The notes: generated by a model from the sequence alone, not told the origin. 64,000 bases of DNA from Myxococcota bacterium (GCA_039030075.1 JBCCEW010000026.1:1-64000), one strand, 5' to 3'. Numbered from the stretch's first letter, positions 34,784 to 44,578 are shown. Translations and numbers: made by a program.

Positions 34784-36025
34784 ATGTCACGCAAAGACAC
34801 CGAGTTCTCCGCACGAGACCAGCTGGACCGCTGGGCAGCCGAAGCCCCGTCGGAATCCGTCCGCGCGATGGTGCTACTCGCCGCGACCCCGCTGATCCTG
34901 CTCGTGGCGATCGAATGGGCCCCGAGCGGCGAATCGGTCCCCTTCCCCCTCCCGTGGGCCGAGAGCTCGAGCCCGTTCGAGCCCGGTCTCGACGACACGT
35001 TCGAGTGCGGACGCGACCTGGTGCGTCGTGCCGCGCTTCCCGTGTTCCGCACGGGCTTCTCCGAGGGCTCGCCGCTGTCGTGTGCACTCACGACGGACGA
35101 CCGCGGGTACCTCGGGCGCCGCTCGCACGTCCCGGGTCAGCGCACGACCTGGATCGTCGGTGCGAGCTTTGCGACCGCAGGCTCGCACTATGCAGCGACC
35201 CTAGGCCCCCGACTCGAACATCACGGCGCTCCGAATGTGTTCAACCGGGCCTGGCCCGGCCGTGGCCCGGCATTCGCCCTGCGTCGGCTCCTGCAGGATG
35301 GAGATGTCTCGCCCGGCGACACGGTGGTGTGGACCATCGTTCAGCGAGCCCTGCGGGCGGCGCCCTTTCGGCCCCTGCGTCGGGCCGTCCGCGTCGGAGC
35401 GGACAGCATCGAGCTCGAGAGCGGCCCGGATTGGCGATCCCTCGCACGCAAAGTGCGTGATTGGCCGCGGTCGATCGAGGGCACCCTCGAGTTCCGGAGT
35501 GTTCCGCGCACCTGGTCGCGCAACCGGAACGCCTGGGCGCTCCCCGCGCGGCTCGACCTGGGAGCCACCTCCGCGGTGCGCCCTGCCCGTCTCGTCGACG
35601 GGACCCGAGTCCTGTTCTTCTCCGAAGAGGTGGACTCCTACAGCCGTACCTGGGCCGCCGCCGGTGGCGACCGTCTCGCCGACATCATCGCGGTGGCGTC
35701 CCGCCTGCTCGAGAGCCGCGGGGCCAAGCTGCTCGTTGTGTTGATCCCGGACCGGTTCGAGGTGTACCAGCCGCACCTGGACGCAGAGTCGAGCGTCGCC
35801 TTCGACGTCGTCGATCCGGGCGAGCGGGTGCCCGAGCGGATGGAGCGCGAACTCCGCGCACGAGGCGTCACGGCGCTCGACCTGTACCCGTTGCTGGCAC
35901 CGGCCGCGATGGAGACCCCGTCGGCGTTCCGCAGCGACGACACGCACTGGAGCAACGCGGGCATCGACCTCGCGGCTCGAGCGATCGCGGACGTCCTGGC
36001 CGGGGAGCCCTTCGCGGGGCGCTAG
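34784..36025 (+). CDS. AlgX/AlgJ-like SGNH acetylation partner
   Basis: A 413-residue protein with one N-terminal membrane helix (about residues 28-47) and a periplasmic domain. TWIVGASFATAG has the place of the SGNH block I motif (GDS replaced by GAS), and RSDDTHWSNAGIDLAA holds the block V Asp-x-x-His typical of AlgJ/AlgX proteins. Block I carrying GAS in place of GDS is usual for part of this group. It follows the AlgI-like gene by 34 bp and would pass the acetyl group to the polymer. The 3' end meets a perfect 11-bp hairpin and the convergent type 3 repeat gene. Confidence 0.84.
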   Translation: MSRKDTEFSARDQLDRWAAEAPSESVRAMVLLAATPLILLVAIEWAPSGESVPFPLPWAESSSPFEPGLDDTFECGRDLVRRAALPVFRTGFSEGSPLSCALTTDDRGYLGRRSHVPGQRTTWIVGASFATAGSHYAATLGPRLEHHGAPNVFNRAWPGRGPAFALRRLLQDGDVSPGDTVVWTIVQRALRAAPFRPLRRAVRVGADSIELESGPDWRSLARKVRDWPRSIEGTLEFRSVPRTWSRNRNAWALPARLDLGATSAVRPARLVDGTRVLFFSEEVDSYSRTWAAAGGDRLADIIAVASRLLESRGAKLLVVLIPDRFEVYQPHLDAESSVAFDVVDPGERVPERMERELRARGVTALDLYPLLAPAAMETPSAFRSDDTHWSNAGIDLAARAIADVLAGEPFAGR

Positions 36026-36028
36026 AGC

Positions 36029-36062
36029 GCTCCCGGGTGACGGCGATGCGCCACCCGGGAGC
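36029..36062. terminator. Hairpin between convergent genes
   Basis: GCTCCCGGGTG (36029-36039) and its exact complement (36052-36062) with a 12-nt loop. It starts 3 bp after the SGNH-protein stop and ends 9 bp before the stop of the repeat protein, so it may serve both strands. There is no T-run. Confidence 0.55.
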
Positions 36063-36071
36063 TCGGTCTAG

Positions 36072-37913
36072 CTACTGGACGGGAACCACCCGCGGCTGGC
36101 CAGGCTGTCCCAAGGGAGGCGCGGCGGCCGGGGGCGGAGGCGGTGCGATCACCTGGAAGTCGATGATCATCGGCGTGCTCGCCGTGCCGGCACCGCCGTT
36201 CGCCGAGTGGGCCGTCACCGCCAGGGTGTGGCTCCCGGCCGGCGGCAGCGTCCAGGGCTCGTAGGAGTTCGGGCCGCTGTCGAACATGGCATACGGAGGC
36301 GAGTTCTCGGTCCGGACGACGCTGCCGTCCAGCGCGAACGTCACGCTCTCGACCCCGCCCGACGTCACGGCCACCACCGCCACACGCGGCGTCACACTCG
36401 GATCGATCGATTCCCCGAGCCAGGGGTCATGGATCGACTGGTCGGTGTCGGCGTTCTTCAGCGCCAGGTGCGTCACCACAGGGTTGGCCGGCGGCGGCGG
36501 CGGCGGCGGCGTGGAGCCTCCGCCTCCGCCGTTGTTGTCGGCCACCAGCGGGTCGGTCCCCGCCTGGATCTCGGCCAGGTCGGAAGCACCGTCGCCATCG
36601 GTATCGCTTGAGAGCGGGTTCATCCCGCGCCCGACCTCGAATCCGTCGCCCAGGCCATCGCTGTCCGTGTCGGCCAGGTTGGGATTGGTGCCGTAGGTCG
36701 CCTCGTCGGCGTCGGTAAGCCCGTCGCCGTCGGTGTCGTCGTTCCCCGGCGGCGGGGGGGGCGGCGGCGGAGGCGATCCACCGCCCCCACCCGTGGTGTC
36801 GTCGACACCGCTGCCCGGGTTGGCCCCGCCCGTCGCGCTGGCGGGCGGATTCGCCCAGCCCACGGCCGAGAGCCGCACAAAGGGCGGCTCGGCATGGCCG
36901 TCGGCGACGGCGGCCTCGATGCTGTCGTAGCAGTAGATGGGCGTCACGCCGGGAGCGAAGCTCTCGGTGTTGAAGTCCTTACCGGTCGGGTTGACCCGGC
37001 CGTTCGGGCAGCACTCGCCCGGGTTGACCCGGCCCCAGCCGCCCGCCGGACACTCGGCCGCATTGATCCGGTCGTGTCCGCGCGAGGAGCGCAGCGAGCC
37101 CGGCCAACCGTCGGTGGCGCCCGAGCCGCCGACGACGATCACCTTCTCGATGTTGTCCCGGATGTCCCAGCCGGCGGTGTTCGTCGTGGTCACCCCGATG
37201 TGCCAGTAGGCCGGCAGATCGTGGTTGTTGTTCGATCCGTGCTGCGACTTCGCGCCGATGCCGTAGGCGTTCGGGTTGGTATTGCCCACCACCACGTTGT
37301 GGAAGAGCATGCCGCCCGAGCCCACGTTGTCGGTGCAGTTGTTGTTCGGGTGGCCGTACGCGTCGACACCCTTCTTCCATCCACCGATGTTCACGATCTG
37401 GTGGGTCGATTGGATGTTCCGCAGCGTCGTGTCCTGGAAGACGATCCAGCCACCGAGGTGGGAGAGCCCGTCAAAGAACTGGACGATGTCGGGGTGGAAC
37501 TGTCCCCCGGGGTCAGTGATGTCGCCCCAGGTTTCTTCCTTGATGTAGAGCCACTTCACCTTCTGGATGTTGGAGCCCTGCACGCCGTCGCCGCCGTTGG
37601 GAACGGTCAGGATCGAGCCGCCATGGGCCATGACGTTGCAGGTCTCGCACGCGCCGAGACTGAGGGCAGGCTGATTGCCCTCGTTGTTCCGGCACGAGGG
37701 AAACCAGGTGCCGGTGGAATTCTTTCGCTCCCGGGCCCGCTTGGCGAGGAACGTGATGTCCCCATAGCCCGGCCCCGCATTGACCGTCAGGTCGCAGTTG
37801 CCCGGATTTCGGCTGGACGCCCAGTTCGGCGTCGCCGGACACTGTGCCGAGGCTGCTTCGGCCAGCAGCCCGACTGCGAGCGCAACCACCCACGCCGCTT
37901 TCTTGATGTGCAC
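36072..37913 (-). CDS. Secreted protein with thrombospondin type 3 repeats
   Basis: The 613-residue product has a signal peptide (about residues 4-24, ending EAASAQ), a large N-terminal domain (about 25-385) rich in Gly, Asn, Trp and Cys with beta-helix-like patterns (for example NVMAHGGSILTV and QIVNIGGWKKG), then Pro linkers and three Ca-binding type 3 repeats: DTDGDGLTDADEATYGTNP, DTDSDGLGDGFEVGRGMNP and DTDGDGASDLAEIQAGTDP. A C-terminal Ig-like domain (about 495-590) and a Pro-rich tail follow. GTG at 37913, preceded by GGGGG, was chosen because it starts the signal peptide; TTG at 37919 is an alternative. It is probably a large extracellular or surface protein. It faces the methyltransferase gene across a 298-bp region. 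Confidence 0.84.
   Translation of the reverse strand: MHIKKAAWVVALAVGLLAEAASAQCPATPNWASSRNPGNCDLTVNAGPGYGDITFLAKRARERKNSTGTWFPSCRNNEGNQPALSLGACETCNVMAHGGSILTVPNGGDGVQGSNIQKVKWLYIKEETWGDITDPGGQFHPDIVQFFDGLSHLGGWIVFQDTTLRNIQSTHQIVNIGGWKKGVDAYGHPNNNCTDNVGSGGMLFHNVVVGNTNPNAYGIGAKSQHGSNNNHDLPAYWHIGVTTTNTAGWDIRDNIEKVIVVGGSGATDGWPGSLRSSRGHDRINAAECPAGGWGRVNPGECCPNGRVNPTGKDFNTESFAPGVTPIYCYDSIEAAVADGHAEPPFVRLSAVGWANPPASATGGANPGSGVDDTTGGGGGSPPPPPPPPPGNDDTDGDGLTDADEATYGTNPNLADTDSDGLGDGFEVGRGMNPLSSDTDGDGASDLAEIQAGTDPLVADNNGGGGGSTPPPPPPPANPVVTHLALKNADTDQSIHDPWLGESIDPSVTPRVAVVAVTSGGVESVTFALDGSVVRTENSPPYAMFDSGPNSYEPWTLPPAGSHTLAVTAHSANGGAGTASTPMIIDFQVIAPPPPPAAAPPLGQPGQPRVVPVQ
36485..36775 (-). repeat. Type 3 repeat and polyproline linker coding repeats
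   Basis: On the minus strand, GGC-type runs code for two polyproline linkers (about 36485-36530 and 36743-36775) that flank three 19-residue DxDxDG repeats (36535-36742). They are in frame and part of the gene above. Confidence 0.75.
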
Positions 37914-38211
37914 AATCAACCCCCCGCGAGCTCTCTCGAACGTTTCGTACAGGTCCCGCTTTGCGTGAGGGTTATTCGAGGATTCGGGCCGTAGAGACTG
38001 TGATCCATCGCACAAGCGCACCGGAAAATTCCGTCCCCCCGCGCCTCGCTCGAAATCGGCACACCGCCGGTTGCCTTTTCGGAGCCGGCGGAGCCTAGCA
38101 GGACCCGCGGGGAGTCGACGATTTCCCGGGAACGTCACAAGCCCTGCCCGTCTGCCACTTACTCTTTCAGAAGCCATCCAGCCTGCTATTCGTCCGTTAC
38201 GAGGACCGTTC
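37914..38211. promoter_or_regulatory. Divergent promoter region of the repeat protein and methyltransferase
   Basis: About 298 bp with no gene. It must supply promoters on both strands, but I see no convincing hexamer pair. A GAGGACCGTTC site just before 38212 is the ribosome site of the methyltransferase. Confidence 0.3.
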
Positions 38212-38937
38212 ATGTCTCTCTACAGTGTCGTCAAGGCGACCTATAAGTCCCTGATTCCCAAGAAGATTCGGCACGCGATCTTCACGAACCTGCCGGGCAA
38301 GGGGCTGCGTCGAGGGCTGATCTCGACCCTCGAGCGGACTGCCAGCCACGACGAGATCTACGACGCCGACTACTACGACGACGTGGTCGACCGTTACATG
38401 CGCAACTCGGCGCCCTCGATCGCCGACAGCATCATGCGCGATTTCGCCCCGACGAAGGTCGTGGACGTGGGTTGCGGTTCCGGCCTCCTGCTCCAGGCGC
38501 TCCAGGGGCGAGGCGCCTCCTGTCAGGGCTTCGAGTACTCGCTCGCGGGGATCGAGGTCTGCAAGAGCCGCGGCCTCGAGGTGACCCGCTTCGACATCGA
38601 GACGGACGCGCCGCCGTCGGTGCGCGCCGATCTGGCGATCAGTACCGAGGTCGCCGAGCACCTGCCTGCCTCTTGCGCCGATCGGCTGGTGGACTTCCTG
38701 GCCGCGATCTCCGACCAGATCGCCTTCACCGCTGCGGAGCCCACGGGCGGACCGCCGGGCACCGACCACGTGAATGAGCAGCCCCGGGCCTACTGGATCG
38801 AGAAGTTCGAGAAGCGCGGCTACAAGCTCGACGCGGAGACCGCGGGTCGCTGGCAGCGCGAGTGGGAGCAGGCGGGCGTGACCCCCTGCTACTCGAACAC
38901 GATCATGGTGTTCCGCCGCACGCCGCTGGCGGCCTAG
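38212..38937 (+). CDS. Class I SAM-dependent methyltransferase
   Basis: The 241-residue protein has motif I VVDVGCGSGLLLQAL (about residue 83), the acidic residue at the end of strand 2 (GFEYS), and the STEVAEHLPA segment of motif IV; it belongs to the UbiE/Methyltransf_23 type. The N-terminal 60 residues are basic and unlike the core. ATG at 38212 follows a GAGGACC ribosome site. It stands 210 bp before the ligase-like gene on the same strand, in a polysaccharide region, so it may methylate a sugar or lipid carrier; that is inference. Confidence 0.88.
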   Translation: MSLYSVVKATYKSLIPKKIRHAIFTNLPGKGLRRGLISTLERTASHDEIYDADYYDDVVDRYMRNSAPSIADSIMRDFAPTKVVDVGCGSGLLLQALQGRGASCQGFEYSLAGIEVCKSRGLEVTRFDIETDAPPSVRADLAISTEVAEHLPASCADRLVDFLAAISDQIAFTAAEPTGGPPGTDHVNEQPRAYWIEKFEKRGYKLDAETAGRWQREWEQAGVTPCYSNTIMVFRRTPLAA

Positions 38938-39147
38938 CCAGAGGACCTCGCGGCCGCCGATTCCCCGCGTGAGGGCCGCTCCCCTCACGCCCCGCTGCCC
39001 CGCGCGCCCCACGCCGGGTCGGGCGACGTATCTTCCGGGTTTCCGAATGCGCCCGAAGCGCAACGGACGGCTCAAGCCCTGGCCGCCGCAGGGCGAATGG
39101 TCTGAGACCCTTCCCGGAGACGTCTTCCTCTTGGCCGGTGCGATCCC

Positions 39148-40506
39148 ATGGGCTCCCAGCTCGAACCCCTCGCCCTGCTCCTGACGCTCGCGCTGGGGGT
39201 GGCGCTGCTGGCGGCTCCCCGCCGCTTCGCGCTGCTCCCGATCCTGGCGGGCGCGATCTTCATTCCCGCGGATCAGCGGGTGGTGATCGCGACGCTCGAC
39301 TTCTCGATGATCCGGATCCTGATCCTGTTCGCGTTCGCCCGGGTGATCGGGCGCGGCGAGATCCGCCCCATCCAGATCAACGCGCTGGACATCGGCATCG
39401 TGGCGCTGGCCGTGATCTTCCTGGTCACCCAGACCCTGCTCTACCAGACGCTGCCCGCGTTCGTGAACCGGCTCGGCACCGGCTTCGACCTGCTGGGGAT
39501 CTACTTCTACACCCGCTTGCTGCTGATGAACTGGACCGACATGTGGACGACGGTCCGCCTGGTCGGCTGGTGCCTCGGCATCTTCGCGGTGTTCATGGCC
39601 ATCGAGTGGACGACGGGACGCAACCTGTTCTCGGCGATCGGAGGGGTTCCCGAGTACACCGTCGTGCGCGACGGGCGCCTGCGCTGTCAGGGCGCGATCG
39701 CCCACCCGATCCTCGCGGGCGTGTTCGGCGCGTGCTGGACGCCGATCGTCTTCTCGCTCTGGTGGAAGAAGGAGAAGTCGCGGGCGGTGCTCTCCTACCT
39801 GGGCGCCTTCTTCGTCGTGGTCTTCTCGGCGTCGAGCACGCCGCTCCTCGCGCTGGTCTTCGGAGCCCTCGCCCTCTGCCTCTGGCCCTTGCGTACCAAT
39901 CTCCGTTGGCTGCGCTGGGCCGGCCTCGCGCTGATCATCTTCCTGCATCTCGTGCGCGAGAAGCCGGTCTGGCACCTGCTGGCGCGCATCAACGTGGTCG
40001 GCGGGTCGACGGGCTATCACCGCTACCTAGTGATCGACAAGGCGATCCAGTACTTCGACGAGTGGTGGATGCTCGGCACCACCAACATCGACCACTGGCG
40101 CATTCACGCGAACGACATCACCAACCAGTACGTCGCGACCGGGATCAACGGCGGCATCGTCGCGATGTTCATGCTGATCGGAATCATCGTGATTGCGTTC
40201 CGGCTCGTCGGCCGCTCGTTCAAGAGCCGCTACCTGAGCCCGCCCCAGCGACGCTTCGCCTGGACGCTCGGCGCGACCCACTTCACCCACACGGCAATCT
40301 TCTTCGCGGTGGCCTATTTCGGGCAGCTCACCTTCATCTGGTACCTGCAGATGGCGTTGGTGGGCGCTCTCGCCGAGATCACCGAGCGACAGACCAAGGG
40401 GCTCCGACGGCGCAAGTCCAAGGCCCCTCCAGCCGATGACCCCGCGACGCCCCCGGTGCTCACACCCGCTCCGGGCGGCGTCGCACCCCGCACCCCCCTC
40501 CCCTAA
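39148..40506 (+). CDS. O-antigen-ligase-like membrane protein
   Basis: A 452-residue protein with about 10-11 hydrophobic helices and a basic/Pro-rich cytosolic tail. A periplasmic loop with ATGINGGIVAMF and HANDITNQYVATG, plus the Arg in RCQGAIAHPI, match the Wzy/WaaL O-antigen ligase plan, in which the large loop before the last helices carries catalytic Arg/His residues. It could polymerise or ligate a surface glycan. The glycosyltransferase and sulfotransferase follow at 91 and 1 bp spacing on the same strand, so these form one unit. Confidence 0.75.
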   Translation: MGSQLEPLALLLTLALGVALLAAPRRFALLPILAGAIFIPADQRVVIATLDFSMIRILILFAFARVIGRGEIRPIQINALDIGIVALAVIFLVTQTLLYQTLPAFVNRLGTGFDLLGIYFYTRLLLMNWTDMWTTVRLVGWCLGIFAVFMAIEWTTGRNLFSAIGGVPEYTVVRDGRLRCQGAIAHPILAGVFGACWTPIVFSLWWKKEKSRAVLSYLGAFFVVVFSASSTPLLALVFGALALCLWPLRTNLRWLRWAGLALIIFLHLVREKPVWHLLARINVVGGSTGYHRYLVIDKAIQYFDEWWMLGTTNIDHWRIHANDITNQYVATGINGGIVAMFMLIGIIVIAFRLVGRSFKSRYLSPPQRRFAWTLGATHFTHTAIFFAVAYFGQLTFIWYLQMALVGALAEITERQTKGLRRRKSKAPPADDPATPPVLTPAPGGVAPRTPLP

Positions 40507-40596
40507 CCTGGGGACGCCGGCAGCCCGCTGTCGTGTCCCCCCGGAACATCGCTTCTCGCCCCCAGGCGAGCCCCGCGCAGGACACGACCGCTGCCC

Positions 40597-41607
40597 ATGA
40601 CTTCGACCCCGGGTTCGACTGACGCCACGCCCTTCAGCTTCGTCTGCTGTGTCGAAGCGGGCCGCCTCGAGCCGATGACGGTGCGTCTCGCCGACAGCCT
40701 GCGCCGCTACGGAGGGAAGTACGCGAAGGTGCCCTTCTACGCGGTGACGCCGCGCCAGGGACCGTCGCTCTCGCGGGAGACGTTGCGGCGCTTCGACGCA
40801 CTCGACGTGCGCTACATCCGCGCACCGCAGAAATCGCCGTACACCTGGTACCACTTCTACAACAAGCCGCTGGCGCTGAAGCTCGCCGAGGAGCAGGCGG
40901 ACACGCCCTTCATGGCGTGGCTGGACTGTGACCTGCTCGTCCTCGACGAGCCCGAAGAGTTCGCGCTCGAAGATGGCTACGACTTCATCGCGGCGGCGCC
41001 GGGTCACGACATCATCGGCACCACCGGGCCCGGCGACCCCCACGAGCCGCACTGGGCGAAAGCCTGCGAGATCGTGGACGTCGGCCTCTACGACCTGCCC
41101 TGGATCACGGCCCACGTCACCCAGCGGCGGATTCGTCTCTACTGGCAGGCCGGCGTCTTCGGGTACCGGCGCGACACCGGGCTCGCCGCCGACTACCTCC
41201 ACTGCTGCGACCGACTGCTCGACGCGGGCTTCGGTCTGCCGGCGAACGGCGTGCACTGGCTCGAACAGATGGCGCTGGGCTTCGCGATGGTCCGCAAGGG
41301 GCTCGCCTATACCGAGCTCCCGGAGTCCCACAACTACGCGGTGGCGAGCTACCTGGACGAAGAGCGCGGGGACGATGTCCTCGAGGCCGCGCGCGTGCTC
41401 CACTATCACGACGCGATGGATCCGGGCTATTGGGATCGCTTCCTCTCGGTGATGCGGCACTCGCACCCCGAACCTGCCACTTGGCTCGAACCCCAGGGCC
41501 CGATCCTCGATCCCCAGTCCCGCCCCGTGCAGCTCGCGGCGAAGCTCCTGCGCGGCTGGCGCTTGTCCCAGCGCCGCCGCCACGAATCCCGGAGCCCCGT
41601 ACGATGA
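40597..41607 (+). CDS. Putative glycosyltransferase with DxD motif
   Basis: The 336-residue protein starts with SFVCCVEAGRLEP, has an early Rossmann-like strand set and the segment FMAWLDCDLLVLDEPEE that carries a DxD-type motif (DCD) with the following hydrophobic strand, as in GT8/GT-A enzymes. The rest, including YWQAGVFGYRRDTG and HWLEQMALGFAMV, fits a nucleotide-sugar transferase of unknown specificity. Some families of unknown function share this pattern, so the enzyme role is probable, not certain. Its TGA overlaps the ATG of the sulfotransferase (ATGA), which couples the two. Confidence 0.72.
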   Translation: MTSTPGSTDATPFSFVCCVEAGRLEPMTVRLADSLRRYGGKYAKVPFYAVTPRQGPSLSRETLRRFDALDVRYIRAPQKSPYTWYHFYNKPLALKLAEEQADTPFMAWLDCDLLVLDEPEEFALEDGYDFIAAAPGHDIIGTTGPGDPHEPHWAKACEIVDVGLYDLPWITAHVTQRRIRLYWQAGVFGYRRDTGLAADYLHCCDRLLDAGFGLPANGVHWLEQMALGFAMVRKGLAYTELPESHNYAVASYLDEERGDDVLEAARVLHYHDAMDPGYWDRFLSVMRHSHPEPATWLEPQGPILDPQSRPVQLAAKLLRGWRLSQRRRHESRSPVR

Positions 41608-42464
41608 GCAGCCCGCGATCGCCGATCATCGTGATCGGTATGCTGCGCTCGGGTACGACCATGAGTGGCGGCCTGCTCGAGGCCCTCGGCGCCTTCATGG
41701 GTGTGGACCAGGAGTGGAACGGCGAGTCGCTGTTCTTCCGCCGGCTCAACGAGTGGATGGTCGAGTACAGCGGGGGCAACGTCGAGTTCCCCGACTCCTA
41801 TCTGCTCGCGCGCCGACACCGGCGCCTGATGGAGCTGCACAACGACTACCTGCGCGTGTCGATCGATTCGCCGCGGGCCTTTCGGTTCCTCGGATGGAAG
41901 CGCTACTGGCGCTACCGCGGCCTGAGCCGGATCGATGAGCCCTGGGGTTGGAAGGATCCGCTCACCACGATCACGCTCCCCAATTGGCTCGCCGTGTTCC
42001 CGAACGCGCGGGTCGTGTGTCTGCGCCGTCACGGCGTCGACGTCGCGGCCAGTCTGCGCACCCGCCATCGCTGGATGTTCGACCGGGCCGAGGAGAGCTA
42101 CCGCAAGCGGCGCTGGCTCTACCGTTTCAAGCAGAAGGACCGCGGCTTCGCCGACCTGCGCGCCGCCTTCCTCGGGCGGGGCTTCTCGATGTGGGAGCTC
42201 TACAACCGCCAGGTCTCCCGCTACCTCGCCCTCTACCCCGAACAGACCCTCGAAGTGCACTACGAGAAGCTGCTCGCCGACCCGGCGAACGAGCTCGGGC
42301 CGATCGCCGCGTTCTGCGGCATCGACACGACCCCCGAGGCCGTGGCCCGGGTGGCTGCATCGGTGAAGCCGTCGCGGGCCTTCGCCTATCAGAAGGACCG
42401 CGAACTCGCGCGCTTCGCCCGCGCCGTGGAACCGCGTCTGGCGCGCTACGGCTACAAGGCCTGA
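41604..42464 (+). CDS. Sulfotransferase family protein
   Basis: The 286-residue protein has the PAPS 5'-phosphosulfate loop IVIGMLRSGTTMSGGLLEAL (about residues 9-28), the 3'-phosphate-binding region VVCLRRHGVDVAASL and a typical ending with YEKLLADPANELGPIAAF. It would move sulfate from PAPS to a sugar hydroxyl or other acceptor. The gene overlaps the glycosyltransferase by 4 bp. Sulfation together with the AlgI-like acetylation points to a modified acidic polysaccharide. It converges with the UDP-xylose synthase gene (18-bp gap). Confidence 0.88.
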   Translation: MSSPRSPIIVIGMLRSGTTMSGGLLEALGAFMGVDQEWNGESLFFRRLNEWMVEYSGGNVEFPDSYLLARRHRRLMELHNDYLRVSIDSPRAFRFLGWKRYWRYRGLSRIDEPWGWKDPLTTITLPNWLAVFPNARVVCLRRHGVDVAASLRTRHRWMFDRAEESYRKRRWLYRFKQKDRGFADLRAAFLGRGFSMWELYNRQVSRYLALYPEQTLEVHYEKLLADPANELGPIAAFCGIDTTPEAVARVAASVKPSRAFAYQKDRELARFARAVEPRLARYGYKA

Positions 42465-42482
42465 GCGCGCGAAAGCAACCGT

Positions 42483-43469
42483 CTAGGTCTGCGCCACGCG
42501 TCGGCCGAGGTAGCCCTCGCGCGGCTCACCGGCGTCCAGGCGCTCGCGGAAGTTCTCGATCGTGCGCTCGAGACCCTGCTTCAGCGGGATCGTCGGCTCC
42601 CAGCCGAGCTTCTCCTTCGCACGGGAGATATCGGGCTGGCGCTGGGTCGGATCGTCTGCCGGGAGCGGCTCGCGCTGAATGCCGGCCTTGCTGCCGACCA
42701 GCTCCTGCACCGCTTCCGCCAGCTGCAGGATCGAGAACTCGCCGGGGTTGCCGATGTTCATCGGCAGGTGGGCGTCGTCGCCCTCGTAGCGCATCAGGCG
42801 CAGCATGCCCTCGACGAGATCGTCGCGGTAGCAGAACGAACGCGTCTGGGAGCCCTCGCCGTAGATCGTCATCGGCTCGTCCGACAACGCCTGGCAGACG
42901 AAGTTCGAGACGACGCGGCCGTCGTCGAGCGCCATGCGGGGACCATAGGTGTTGAAGATCCGGATCATCCGGATGTCGACGTCGTTGGCGCGGTGGTAGT
43001 CGCTGAAGAGCGCCTCGGCGCAGCGCTTCCCTTCGTCGTAGCACGAGCGGATGCCGATCGGGTTCACCCTGCCCCAATAGGACTCGGGCTGGGGGTGGAT
43101 GTCCGGATCGCCGTAGACCTCGCTGGTGCTGGCCTGCAGGATGCGCGCGCCCACGCGTTTCGCGAGCCCGAGCATGTTCAGCGCGCCCATGACCGAGGTC
43201 TTGATCGTCTTGATCGGGTTGTACTGGTAGTGGATCGGCGACGCCGGGCACGCCAGATTGAAGATCCAGTCGACCTCGAGCAGGATCGGCTCGGTGACGT
43301 CGTGACGGATCGACTCGAAATGCGGATGCCCGTTCAAGTGCGCGATGTTGCGCTTCGCGCCCGTGAAGAAGTTGTCGAGGCTGATCACGTCGTGACCGTC
43401 CTCGAGCAGGCGATCGCAGAGATGGGAGCCGAGGAAGCCGGCGCCGCCGGTGACGAGGACGCGCGTCAC
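42483..43469 (-). CDS. UDP-glucuronate decarboxylase (UDP-xylose synthase)
   Basis: A 328-residue short-chain dehydrogenase-type enzyme. [16 protein letters not shown] gives the NAD site. The key family motif is [19 protein letters not shown], then STSEVYGDP with Ser/Thr and the YxxxK pair in CYDEGKR (Tyr and Lys), [10 protein letters not shown] and the substrate Arg/Thr region [10 protein letters not shown]; together these identify UXS rather than a C4-epimerase. It converts UDP-glucuronate to UDP-xylose. GTG at 43469 overlaps the galE stop (GTGA). With GalE it supplies nucleotide sugars for the glycan region. Confidence 0.93.
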   Translation of the reverse strand: MTRVLVTGGAGFLGSHLCDRLLEDGHDVISLDNFFTGAKRNIAHLNGHPHFESIRHDVTEPILLEVDWIFNLACPASPIHYQYNPIKTIKTSVMGALNMLGLAKRVGARILQASTSEVYGDPDIHPQPESYWGRVNPIGIRSCYDEGKRCAEALFSDYHRANDVDIRMIRIFNTYGPRMALDDGRVVSNFVCQALSDEPMTIYGEGSQTRSFCYRDDLVEGMLRLMRYEGDDAHLPMNIGNPGEFSILQLAEAVQELVGSKAGIQREPLPADDPTQRQPDISRAKEKLGWEPTIPLKQGLERTIENFRERLDAGEPREGYLGRRVAQT

Positions 43470-44458
43470 GAGGCGCTCCCGGCGTAGCCGTCGGGGTGGG
43501 TCTCATGCCAGTGCCAGGCGGTTTCCATGATCGCGTCGATCTCCGTGTAGCGCGGCTTCCAGCCGAGCACCTGCTGGGCTCGGGTCGGGTCCGCAACGAG
43601 TTCCGGCGGGTCGCCGGGGCGGCGATCCCCGGTCGTGACCGGGATGTCTCGACCCGACACGCGCTGCGCCGAGTCGACCACTTCGCGCACGCTGAAGCCG
43701 CGCCCCGTGCCCAGATTCAAGCGCAGGCCTTCGCCCGGACGCAGGCGATCGAGGGCGCGCAGGTGGGCGTCGGCGAGGTCGTCGACGTGCACGTAGTCGC
43801 GAACGCAGGTGCCGTCGGGCGTCGGGTAGTCGGTGCCGAGGATCGTGAAGCCGTCGCGCTTGCCGAGCGCCGCGAGCAGTGCCAGGGGGATCGCGTGGGT
43901 CTCGGGCTCGTGGTCTTCGCCGCGGCGGGCCTCGGGATCGGCACCACAGGCGTTGAAGTAGCGAAGCGCGGCATAGCCCAGACCATAGGCGTGGGCGTAG
44001 TCGGCGAGCGCCCGTTCGATCACCAGCTTCGTGTAGCCGTAGGGGTTGACCGGCGCCTGGGGCGTGTCTTCCGAGATCGGCACCTTCTCGGGGATGCCGT
44101 AGGTCGCGCAGGTGCTCGAGAACACGATGCGACCGACGTCTGCATCGTGCATCGCGTCGAGCAGCGACAGCGTTCCGAGCACGTTGTTCTCGTAGTAGAG
44201 CGACGGGTTGGCGACCGACTCGGCCACGAGGGCATAGGCGGCGAAGTGCATCACGGCGTCGATGCGGTGCTCGCGGAGGACGCTCGTCAGTCGCTCGCGC
44301 TCGGAGAGCGAGCCGCGGATCAGGAGTTCGGCCGGGATCGAAGCCGCGTGTCCGCGGGACAGGTTGTCCCAGACGCGCACGTCGTGGCCGGCGGCGAGCA
44401 GCTGGGCGACGGCGTGGCTGCCGACGTAGCCGGCGCCTCCAGTGACGAGGACGTTCAC
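43466..44458 (-). CDS. galE: UDP-glucose 4-epimerase
   Basis: A 330-residue NAD-dependent epimerase with [43 protein letters not shown] (catalytic Ser), [11 protein letters not shown] (Tyr-x-x-x-Lys), RYFNACGAD and [11 protein letters not shown], the standard GalE set. It interconverts UDP-Glc and UDP-Gal. GTG at 44458 is the start and the stop overlaps the UXS start. The gene follows the YfgM-like gene by 120 bp on the same strand. Confidence 0.96.
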   Translation of the reverse strand: MNVLVTGGAGYVGSHAVAQLLAAGHDVRVWDNLSRGHAASIPAELLIRGSLSERERLTSVLREHRIDAVMHFAAYALVAESVANPSLYYENNVLGTLSLLDAMHDADVGRIVFSSTCATYGIPEKVPISEDTPQAPVNPYGYTKLVIERALADYAHAYGLGYAALRYFNACGADPEARRGEDHEPETHAIPLALLAALGKRDGFTILGTDYPTPDGTCVRDYVHVDDLADAHLRALDRLRPGEGLRLNLGTGRGFSVREVVDSAQRVSGRDIPVTTGDRRPGDPPELVADPTRAQQVLGWKPRYTEIDAIMETAWHWHETHPDGYAGSAS

Positions 44459-44578
44459 GATCGCGCCCGCGCGGATCGGGTCTCGGAACGCGTGCAGAAA
44501 CGGCGGTGGGCTCGCATGCGCGTCCTTTCGGCTCTCGGAAAGGCCAACCTTACCCTGGGCCCGTGAGCGCGAGCGTCG

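Noticed and set aside
36485-36775. GC-rich tandem repeats as a CRISPR array
   Set aside because: They are coding proline and Ca-loop repeats in frame, without equal spacers or cas genes.
38058-38074. Sigma-54-like GGCAC...TTGC pair upstream of the methyltransferase
   Set aside because: The GG and GC are 15 bp apart rather than the required 12, so the promoter would not fit.
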